DNA of 64,000 bases from Mycteria americana (Eukaryota > Chordata > Aves > Ciconiiformes > Ciconiidae), in assembly GCF_035582795.1 (NCBI RefSeq), contig NC_134368.1, positions 14,614,001 through 14,678,000 of the forward strand, read 5' to 3'. Position 1 is the stretch's first letter, and the number at the start of each line of letters is the position of its first letter. Made by a program: the position numbers and the translations under genes. The notes below the pieces were generated by a model. It searched no databases. It was not told the DNA's origin and saw nothing but the letters and a program-made list of their open reading frames with translations. This document shows positions 1-64,000 of this stretch, in pieces.

Positions 1-54763
<54,763 letters not shown>

Positions 54764-55640
54764 TGACACAACTGAGCCAAGACGTGTGGTTGGTATTCTT
54801 TATATTTCTTTGTACTCACTTTTTAACTCTTAGATTCTGCCATGTTTTGAGAATCGTCTTTGTAAGACCCTGAAACCATGGGGGGAGGGTATACTGGTTT
54901 TGCTTGCACAGAGAGGAAGAGTCACCTATAAAAGCCAACTTGGATGCCTTCAGTTACCTTCCTAGACTTCTGCAGAAGGTCAATGAGTTTTCAATGAGAA
55001 ATGATTTTGCATTCTAAGATACTGACTGCCCTAACTGCAGTGGGTGCTTTTCAATTCTGAGAGCAGGCACATTTTGTCTAAAAGTTCAGGTATTGCTGTA
55101 GGATCCTACCTTCTGTCATGCAGGATGGAGACGTGGCGAACACTGGTTTTCAGTTTTGTTTTCTAAAAAGCCCTGTAAGCATCACCCCCATGCAAAAAAA
55201 GGGTTATTTTACTTCCTTGAAGCCATGAAATAGCTCAGGACATAATAACCTAGTTTCCCTTTTATGAGGCTATGTGAAGGTTGCAATGTGACTGACCCGC
55301 CATGTGCCCATGCAACATGGAAAGAGCGAGGATAAGAAACCTCCATGTCTCTCCCTTGAGATACTACCATCACTCCCACTATCCTTTCCACAGTGTCCTG
55401 GTCCTTTCAGCTCAATGCAAAAGACAGAGTGAATTTCTTCAGCTGTAGCAGGAGCTATAGCAGCAATGCTTACCTCTCACACAGAACAAGAGGGAAATAC
55501 AGTTTAGAAAATCAGTCCTAGCCCTCTTCCCTGGAGCAATGCAAGTTGCATGCTGCTTTAAGTAAAGATGGTAACTCAACAGCCTAACCGTTAGAGGATT
55601 AAGCTATGGTTTAAAACTATTGAATATTTACACAGTCTTT

Positions 55641-55696
55641 TTGTTGTTGCTGTTGCTGTTGCTGTTGTTGCTTTGTTTTGTTTTGTTTTGTTTTTT
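55641..55696. repeat. Compound microsatellite, TTGCTG-type then TTTTG
   Basis: TTGTTGTTGCTGTTGCTG-type repeats run into four units of TTTTG-like sequence and a T run. It is probably transcribed within the 3' UTR. Confidence 0.85.
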
Positions 55697-56092
55697 AAAC
55701 TGAAAATACACAATGTTTTTACCTCTACAATTTTTCCAAGTTTTTTCTTCTTTGGAATCTGTTGTGAATTATGTTCATGGAATCTCCTCATAGTAGGAGA
55801 TGCAGTTTAATCAACCCCCTTGAAACTGCTATCGAGTACTGTACGATGAAGAAACATGATGACAATAGTTGCCCAAAAAAGCTATTACATTTACCTTACA
55901 TTAAGCTTGAAACAGTGTTTTCTTCTGCCCAGATCACAAGTACTTTTGAAAAATCAGACCTGTATTAACATGGGTTCTTTTGGGGGTTTATTCAGCTCCC
56001 AGTATGTTCAGTTATCATCTTTCTGTTGATGCTCTTGGGAACTGGCTCTGGTCTTTCATTACTGGCATTGCTGCATATGTTTTATATTTTGC

Positions 56093-56098
56093 AATAAA
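56093..56098 (+). promoter_or_regulatory. Candidate polyadenylation signal of JAKMIP1
   Basis: AATAAA in the context TTTTGCAATAAAATCATG. Downstream, TGGGTGGAATGTGATCC is a modest GT-rich element. Confidence 0.45.
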
Positions 56099-57280
56099 AT
56101 CATGATACATGCAGATGGGTGGAATGTGATCCAAGGGTATTATTGATTTATTACAAGCGCAGTAGCTTTCTTTTGGTTGCTAGATGGGTGTTGAAAATGA
56201 GTGGAAGTTGAGCAATATTTTTACAGCATTTTGAGCATTCCTTTTAAAATTTCCTTTATTTTGTCAAAGATTGAGTATATCCTTATAGAGATGTGTTTGA
56301 AGAAAGGAGAAGCCTTGTGGCACACTATTCACCTTACCACAGTTTGAGTTGAATTTTCTGTTCTGTGGAGATTGGAAAGGACAGATGGTATTTTGCTTAA
56401 TGTAAGTTTGAAAGAGTAATGTTAAAGGAAGTTACCAAACTATTGTCTTTGAGTTTCATCCAGCTTTTTTACTCCAGTCCTGGTTAGAGGTGCTAACATC
56501 TGGATGAACATATTTGTTTTTAAATACTGTGAAAAGTATACTGGCCAAGTTTAGAGACACTTTATAAACATTCTATAAACTTAGTGAGATCACCAGCATT
56601 TTTAAAATTCCATTTAAAATATTTTGAAATACTGTTAGTTAAAAAACTTTTATGAGTTCAAGGCTTAGGCCTGATCTATAGGCTTCCATGCTGATATAGC
56701 TAATAGTATTATGGGTCCCCTTTGGAAAAAAAAAAAAAAAGAAAAAAAAAATTACAAGTATAATTAGTCTCTCGAAAATACATTGTGCTGATATAACCTG
56801 CTATTCTTCCTGTTAACAGCAACTATTTAAGTAGTTAAATTCAAGCTTGGTGACAAGCATTTTGAGGGGATAACACAGGGATAGTGTCTGTGTAGCCATA
56901 TAGCTACTCAACTCTCACATTTCTAAGGAGTGCACATCATATTGGGGTGCTAGTGTGGAGGGCAATTGCCTTTAACTCATATTGCCAGAGGTGAATCTGT
57001 CTCTGATTAATGGAACACAGCAAAGCCTATTTTAAGAGACTTAACTATAGTTGGACTCTTGAACATTGTTCAATATTTCACGCAAACCATGGTTTACTGA
57101 TAGTAATTTTGGTTCTTGTTATTTTGAAGCTAATATAAAACTCTGAGAAAGAGATTGTGGTGTCTGTGAATTTAGGGCTGGATGCCAACACTTATTTCTA
57201 AATTAATGTTATCTATCTAAAGCTCAGCAGACTTTTTCTTTTTTTATTGTTTTTGTTTTCTGTTTTTGTTTTGTATACAG

Positions 57281-57313
57281 GCTATTAAAAGAACCTATGG
57301 AGTGAACAGCTGA
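57281..57313 (+). CDS. JAKMIP1: Candidate alternative last coding exon of JAKMIP1
   Basis: A very strong pyrimidine tract (T-rich for about 45 bases) ends in TATACAG at 57280. Spliced from exon 13 in phase 0, the frame reads AIKRTYGVNS and then TGA (57311-57313). This would replace the hydrophobic tail with a short polar one and make a soluble protein. A related JAKMIP2 isoform with a short polar end is known to me, but I cannot confirm this particular ending. The sequence after the stop is AT-rich, with an AATAAA near 58422. Confidence 0.4.
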   Translation, partial: AIKRTYGVNS

Positions 57314-59956
57314 GTCCATGTGCAAAAATATAGAAAATATTTATTGAGCAGCTTTAAATTGGTGCATTTTTTTCATAAAACAGTTTGCATAATACTTGAA
57401 GCTGCAAAATATTTGAATTTAAAATTAGAGATTTTTTTAAAGATATAGCTTCAAGCTGGAATGATTTGATGATCAAATAAGGACCAGCACATCATAAACA
57501 CTGAAAAAAATATAAGCAGAATTTACACTCTCACACCAATCAAACACTGGAAAAAATACAAGTGCAATTACTGGCTGCTATGTGAACTGTTATCTACCAA
57601 ATGGTTTTCTTACAGTACTGAGATCTTTGTCTCCATACTGCATGCTTTCAAAAAACGTGGTTTGCATTTCACCCAGGAAACACAGAATCTCCTTTTTAAT
57701 ATCTATATAAAAAACCTAAGTGTTTGACAATAAGTTCTCTATAGTAAATAGCTGACAGGAAAAAAACTGTTCAAAGTTGGAAACAAATAGAGATTTACAA
57801 CCCCGCAGTGGTAAAATTCATATTAAATTCATAAGTTGGAAATCCACAGATGGAGAAAAGACGGGTTTTGGAGAAAGGCAAGATGGTAGATCGAACTAAG
57901 AAAACTGTGAAGTGGGTAAGAACTGCATGGGAGAAATGATTTTTTGAATGTTTCTTGAAAATTAAGGCAATAACTTGTAAAGATAGCACTGGGAGAAGGG
58001 AAGATCCCGAGGTGGCCTGAGAGGTCAGGAAAAGAGAATGCACGATGTGCTGTGCTCAGTTATCTCTTTAAGAAGAAAGAAGGGCTTGAAGAAATGGGTG
58101 TGTAGACAAATGTGATAAGCAGAGAAATAGTTGGAAATAAGTATCTGGAAATCATGGCATCTTCCCAGGTAAAACAAAAAAATGTTGACATTAGCCACCA
58201 GGAAGAAAAATGGCACAACCTCAACCAGCAGAGGTAGATAAACAGTCAAAGACATTGACCACCTGAACTGCAAGAAAAATTCTGGGCAAAGCACAGATTG
58301 AAAAACTGAAAGTTGAAAAGAGTTGTTTAAGATGGACAATGGTTAGAAAATTCAAAAAGGTTAGGCTTTTCTTTCAAAGAGGGAAAAGCAAATCATTGTT
58401 TCAGAGCTGGAAAGGCAATATGAATAAATAGATAATTTTAATCATTTCTGGAACGTTGAGGCAAACTGAAAATATTGAGCACAATATTAAAAGATAACTT
58501 TCTTCTCCCTTGCATTTTCTTGAAAATCATCTTTGTGTTAAAAGGGCTACATAAAAAGCTACAGAGAAGCAAGTCTACTCCCATGGACACGCTGAACTCC
58601 AACATGAACGTAGAGTGGAATAAAATGGTTATGATAATACATCAGATAAAGTGGAAATTACGATTGAAAAAAATAACATAAGGCAAAGAACAATCAACGC
58701 AGCACAAAGCAAGCTGAGGAAAAGATTTGTCATAGCAACTGAATATCTCACTGTTGGAGGTGCAGGAATCAGCCTCAAAAGAAGCCAGTTTTCTCAGATA
58801 ATTTTTAGGCTCTGAAGTAGGACCAGAGATGTACTCTTCACAAAGAATCACCAGACAAGATCATTTACCTGCTGAAGGAGATGAGGCACTCCACAAGATT
58901 AATTCAGTCAGATGCAGCAAACTGGCTTGCGTGAGGGTCTGAATAACCCTGTTTCCTGGTACAAAGCACAATTCAAATTGGAAACAAGGATCATGCACAA
59001 GTTTGGAAACTCGATCCCCAAAAGAATGTGTTGCTCACAATGTGTCGTTCAAAAGGAACAGAGAATGTGTTTTCAAATACAGATTTTTCATGTTTTAGTT
59101 AAAGCTTTTAGCGGTGTGATGACAGAATGTGGAAAAATGAGGTCTTCACTGCAAAAGGAACAGAGTTTTGGCATTACTCTGAAGAGAAGGACCATAACTG
59201 GAGATAAAAAGAGCTTGGGAGCCAAACCAGGTGCTGATGGAGGAACAGAAATTGGAAAGTGCGATTCACTTGGCAAAGAAACACTCTTTCTTCTCATAGT
59301 CATAGTTTTGCTCATCGCTGCTTTGGAAATAAAACTATAAGCACAAACATGGGATGGTCGCAGCATGTGGCTGCAATGGTAAGCGCACTGCAGAAACAGG
59401 AGGTGGTCTTGTTACAAAGCAGAAAAGGTATGAGCAGTTTTGTTTTCTTATTTTTGTAAGTGTTTTGTTACATAGTAATTCACATGTGACAGTTTTCTCA
59501 GAAACTGGCTGATTTGGGTGACATTTTCTATGACATTCATGATATTTTTATTCTGTGCTGAGCTAGCAGAATTTGTAGTTTTGGAAAACTTTTCAGTCTT
59601 ACTATCCATTGCATATTGATATTTATTGTAGAGCTGGGAATAGATATAATGACTGTACTCAGTCCATGCAAGATGCTGGGCATGATTTTCACTTTCTGTG
59701 ACACAGGTTTTCAATCATCTCTCCCAGCTGTATAAGCGAAAAAGGAAACAGTAAGTTTCTCATTTCTGATATCAGTCGTACCGGCTTTCCTGGTTTTATG
59801 CTGAAGTACTCTGCAGTTTTCAGGATGAAGCATTAGAAGTGTAGAAGCCTAATGGATCATGAGGTTTGAGATCAGCTTTAGAAATCATTGTATTAACTTT
59901 CATTATATCTATATCAGTGAATAAAAGTGCACTTGTAAACAAGAACATGTAATAGA
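57314..59956 (+). other. AT-rich sequence with no confident gene
   Basis: Possibly 3' UTR of the alternative ending, or intergenic. It contains one plus-strand open frame of 142 codons (58912-59340). Its last 20 or so residues are strongly hydrophobic (LFLLIVIVLLIAALEI) and overlap an AATAAA at 59328-59333. No family was recognised and no phase-0 acceptor was found for joining it to JAKMIP1. Confidence 0.6.
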
Positions 59957-60189
59957 AATAGAATAGAATCAGAATGATAGACTAGTTTGGGTTGGAAGGG
60001 ACCTTTACAGGTCATCTAGTCCAGCCCCCCTGCAATGAGCAGGGACATCTTTAACTAGATCAGGTTGCTCAGGGCCCCGTCCAGCCTGACCTTGAATGTT
60101 TCCAGGGATGGGGCATCTACCACCTCTCTGGGCAACCTGTTCCCTCCACCCTCATTGTAAAAAATTTCTTCCTTACCTCTAGTCTAAAT
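59957..60189 (-). mobile_element. CR1 LINE 3'-end fragment (first copy)
   Basis: The plus strand reads AGAATCAGAATGATAGACTA, then GTTTGGGTTGGAAGGGACCT and CATCTAGTCCAGCCCCCC. This is the reverse complement of the typical CR1 3' UTR (GGGCTGGACTAGATGACC). It ends around CTCTAGTCTAAAT at 60188, where a second CR1 3' end begins. Confidence 0.88.
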
Positions 60190-60190
60190 G

Positions 60191-62565
60191 ACAGAATCAC
60201 AGAATCGTATAGGTTGGAAAAGACCTTTAAGATCATCGAGTCCAACTGTAGACCTAACACTACCAAGACCAGCACTATACCATGTCCCTAAGCACCTCAT
60301 CCAAAGGTCTTTTAAATACATCCAGGGATAAAAGTCTACCCTCTTTTAGTTGAAAAATATTATTCCTTGTCCTATCGCAACAGGCCCTGCTAAAAAGTCT
60401 ATCCCCATCTTTCTTATAAGCCCCCTTATAAGAAAGGTTGCAATAAGATCTCTCTGGAGCCTTCTCTTCTCCAGGCTAAACAACCCCAACTCTCTCAGCC
60501 TTTCTTCATAGGAGAGGCATTCCAGCCCTCGGATCATTTTCGTGGCCCTCCTCTGGACCCGCTCCAACAGCTCCATGTCCTTCTTGTGCTGAGGACTCCA
60601 GAGCTGGACACAGTACTCCAGGTGGGCTCTCACCAGAGCAGAGGGGCAGAATCACCTCTCTCGACCTGCTGGCCATGCTTCTTTTGATGCAGCCCAGGAC
60701 ACGGTTGGCCTTCTGGGCTGCGAGCACACATTGTCAGCTCATGTCCAGCTTTTCATCCACCAGTAGCCCCAAGTCCTTCTCTGCAGGGCTGCTCTCAATC
60801 ACATCATCCCCCAGCCTGTATTGATACCGGGGGTTGCCCTGACCCAGGTGCAGGACCCTGCACTTGGCCTTGTTGAACCTCATGAGATTCACACAGGCCC
60901 ACTTCTCCAGCTTGTCCAGGTCCTCTGGATGTCATCTCATCCCACAGGCGTGTCAACCGCACCACTCAGATTGGTGTCGTCTGCAAACTTGCTGAGGGTG
61001 CACTCGATCCCACTGTCTATGTCATTGATGAAGATATTAAACAGCACTGGTCCCAGTACAGACCCCTGAGGGACGCCACTTGTCACTGATCTCCACCTGG
61101 ACATTAAGCCATTGACCACTACCCTCTGGATGCAACCATCCAACCAATTCCTCATCCACCGAACAGTCCACCCAGCAAATCCATATCTCTTCAATTTAGA
61201 GAGAAGGATGCTGTGGGGGACCGTGTCAAAGGCCTTACAGAAGTCCAGATGGACAACATCTGTAGCTCTTCCCTTGTCCACTGATGTAGTCACTCTATCA
61301 TAGAAGGCCGTTAGGTTGGTCAGGCAGGATTGCCCTTGATGAAGCCATGCTGGCTGTCTCGAATCACCTCCCTGTCCTCTATGTGCCTTAGCAGAGCTTC
61401 TAGGAGGATCTGTTCCATGGTCTTCCCAGGCACAGAGGTGAGGCTGACAGGTCGGTAGTTCCCAGGGTCCTCCTTTCTACCCCTTTTAAAAATGGGTGCA
61501 ATGTTTCCCTTTTTCCCATCACCTGAGTACCATGACTTTTCAACTATCATGGAGAGTGGCTTGGCAACTACATCAGCCAGTTCCCTCAGGACTTTGGGAT
61601 GCATCTCATCAGGTCCCATAGACTTATGTATGTTCAGGTTCCTCAGGTGGTCACGAACCTGATCTTCTCTTACAGTGGGAGGGACTTTGCTCCCCCAGTC
61701 CCTGTCTTGCAGTCCATCCACTTGAGAGGTGTGGGAAGAGAGGTTGCCAGTGAAGACAGGCAAAGAAGTTGTTGAGTACCTCAGTCTTCTCCTCATCCAT
61801 TGATACAAGTTTGCCACTCTTGCTCATCAGGGGGGGTACACTTTCTTTGACCTACCTTTTCTGGCTGACATACTTGTAGAAGCCCTTATTATTCCATGCA
61901 TCCCTTGCCAAGCTCAGCTCCAGCTGAGCCTTGGCCTTCCTGTCCCATCCCTACACAACTGGGCAGCGTCCCTATACTCTTCCCAGGATACCTGTCCCTG
62001 CTTCCACTGCCTGTGCATTTCCTTCTTGCCCTTTAGTTTGACCAGCAGGTCTCAACTCATCCGTGCCCGTCTCTTGCCTTCCTTTCCTGATATCTTACAC
62101 CTGGGTATTGAGAGCTTTTGTGCTCTGTGGAAAATGTCCTTAAATTTCTGCCAGCTCTGTTCTGCTCCCTTGTCCCTGTGGACAGTTTCCGAGGGGGTCC
62201 TATTGACTAACTCCTTGAAGAGCTGGAATTTTGCTTTCCTAAAATTCAGGGTCCTGACTTTACTTTTTGTCTGACCCATATCCCTCAGGACTGCGAATTC
62301 CACCAGTGCATGGTCACTGCAGCCCAGGCTGCCTCCAATTTTGATGTCACCAATTAGCTAACTTGCGTTGGTGACCAACAGGTTCAGTATCGCATCCCCT
62401 CTAGTAGAGCTGTCTATTACCTGGCTTAAGAAGTTATCCTCAATGCGACCAGGAGTCTCCTGGATTGCCTACAGCTTGCCTTGCTACTTTTCCAGCAGAT
62501 GTTGGGGTGGTTGAAGGCCCCAAGCAGGACAAGAGCCTGTGAGCATGATGCCTCCTGTAGGCATC
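60191..62565 (-). mobile_element. CR1 LINE, 5'-truncated, reverse transcriptase remnants (second copy)
   Basis: It starts at a fresh CR1 3' terminus (AGAATCACAGAATCGTATAG) and runs on the minus strand toward 62565. Minus-strand frames give, in element order, the endonuclease-to-RT linker (62052-62303), the RT N-terminal block with [20 protein letters not shown] (61320-61817), the palm block with [24 protein letters not shown] and an intact KFADDT catalytic box (60937-61293), and the C-terminal thumb-like block with [10 protein letters not shown] (60346-60633). They are split between frames by indels, so the copy is inactive. The endonuclease domain is mostly missing, as usual for 5'-truncated CR1. 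Confidence 0.92.
60409..60436. repeat. Perfect 12-bp stem hairpin within CR1
   Basis: CTTTCTTATAAG and CTTATAAGAAAG are exact reverse complements separated by CCCC. Confidence 0.85.
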
Positions 62566-64000
62566 ATGAGTAGAAATCAGTGTAATGATTTTAAGTGTCA
62601 GTTTATTTCCTGGTCCATCCTCTCCATTTTTACCTGTTAGCTACTTTCTGCAAAATATACCACTACAAATTTTTCTTTTTACAGCTTATGAGTTGGATAC
62701 TAGACTGGGCCAGAGATGAAAATGACATTAACTTGGCTTCCACTGTAAATTGTTAATAAGCAGAGTAACAATGTCTGCTATTCTTATATATTCCTTTTGC
62801 AGTGGTGTTCAGGGATGCCCATTGTCGGGGAGCACGATGACTATTCTCTTTGAAAATAATAAATACAGAGAAAATATTAATGTCTCAAGGAGCTAAAAAT
62901 CAAAGATACTGTTCCATTTTGCAAATTATACAGGCCAGGGGAGGGCCATGATTATGTTGACAGGCCTCAGGAATGCGTGATCTCTGAGGAGGGGCTGGGC
63001 TTGGTAAGTCTAGAGAAGATCACAAAGTGGTTTGAACTTTGATGTCCATGTGGATTTATACTTTGTCTTTCCACACTTGTAGCTTTTAAGTATGATGGCT
63101 TCTCAAGGGACTGAGGAGTGGCTGAATCTTTTCAGCTCTATGTCCTTGTGTGGCTGACATGAGGCCAGTGAGTGATACAATGGGCCAAAATAATGAAATT
63201 TTATGTAACTCACCATATGTGTGAACAGTACATATCAAAACATAGGACAATAAGAGAAGAACTGTTTGTTTAATTTTTTTTCACTGTTTTTGTGCTATTT
63301 TCTACTCTTCAGTGGCAAAATTAAATGTTACTTTTTTCTTCTTCTTCTTTGCCCTGTAGACTCAGCATTTGTTTACAAAAAAAAAAAAAGAAGGAAAAAA
63401 GTAATTGCATTATTTCCTGGAGAATATGTCCAAAGTGGTTGAATTCCAATTACAGATCCCATTCCAAATCAATACAAATGTAGCAAAAGCAAAGGCATTT
63501 CACAGATGCCAGTTACAGGCCTATACTTACTGAAGAGAGATTCTGTAAATCTGTAAATAAAAGGTGAACTGCAGGCTGAAGAACTTTTAGAGCTATTGCT
63601 AAAAGAGGCAAAGGAAAAGAACCAAATTTAGCTTGCCTTCCCAAGCCCAAGGTTAAAAATTCCTTTTAGGCATGGTTTCATAGCCTATCAGAGGTGAAGT
63701 AGACTTTTAAGTGAAATACTGAATGCAGAATTCCAAAATACCAGTTAAATATACTGAATGTTTCTCTGAAATAGTCATAGATTGCCTTTTGAATAGGAAA
63801 TATCCTTTTTTAATCTTACATCTTGAAACAATAAAAATATCATACATTTATCCAAAATAAGTACGATTTTTTTTGTGATAAACATACTCAATTTTATGAA
63901 CTTCTCAAGCAGAAAATTATCCTCTTTTCAAAACTTTGATGCCTAATTCCTTCATGAATTAGTCTAATTGAATCTTTTATGGAGATCTCATGCTGTGAAC
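62566..64000. other. AT-rich sequence, nothing recognised
   Basis: No coding signal, RNA gene or repeat family recognised apart from a short A run near 63378-63390. By human synteny (recalled), C4orf50 would follow JAKMIP1 on the same strand, but I could identify no exon of it here. Confidence 0.6.

Larger units (their letters stand above)
54764..56120 (+). other. Likely 3' UTR of the JAKMIP1 transcript ending in the hydrophobic tail
   Basis: It follows the TGA at 54761-54763. The first AATAAA I see downstream is at 56093-56098, giving a 3' UTR of about 1.35 kb. It contains a TTGCTG/TTTTG microsatellite. The extent is inferred from the signal only. Confidence 0.45.

Noticed and set aside
62052..62274. 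Plus-strand 82-codon frame
   Set aside because: Antisense to the CR1 linker region, whose minus-strand translation is the meaningful one.

Overview
The window is vertebrate, most probably avian, nuclear DNA. The signs are CR1 LINE retrotransposon fragments, two LTRs of types common in bird genomes, AT-rich introns, and a multi-exon gene with GT-AG introns. I see no prokaryotic gene, operon, CRISPR array, tRNA or rRNA, and no evidence for an undescribed multi-gene system.

The main content is the 3' half of one plus-strand gene, JAKMIP1 (Janus kinase and microtubule interacting protein 1, also called Marlin-1). The window opens inside one of its exons (1-22). Twelve internal exons follow between 8662 and 51995, and a terminal coding exon lies at 54713-54763. 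Together they encode the last 404 residues, almost all predicted coiled coil. Every splice junction in this part is phase 0, so every internal exon is a multiple of three. The paralogue choice (JAKMIP1 over JAKMIP2 or JAKMIP3) rests on recalled family sequence: the [18 protein letters not shown] block and the ILRQSREFDSQIL block fit JAKMIP1 best.

The gene appears able to make several C-termini. Read-through of the donor at 19920/19921 gives a 24-residue tail with a stop at 19993-19995, which matches the short JAKMIP1 isoform as I remember it. Full splicing gives a 16-residue, wholly hydrophobic tail (54713-54763). A further acceptor at 57280/57281 could give a soluble 10-residue tail. A candidate 63-bp phase-0 cassette exon lies at 17731-17793, and a candidate stop-containing 69-bp exon at 28509-28577.

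Region by region: 23-8661 is a long intron holding a minus-oriented LTR of about 1.2 kb (1852-3032). Exons 2 to 4 lie at 8.7-14.7 kb, with a decayed plus-strand CR1 at 11.2-12.7 kb. Exons 5 to 11 lie at 18.5-34.4 kb; the introns around exons 10 and 11 hold several ancient MIR-like SINE remnants. Exon 12 (35966-36169) is GC-rich and is followed by a 15.8-kb intron carrying a solo LTR with an intact 5-bp target-site duplication (46968-47548). Exons 13 and 14 and the likely 3' UTR occupy 51.9-56.1 kb. From 57.3 kb onward there is no confident gene; two nested minus-strand CR1 copies fill 59.96-62.57 kb.
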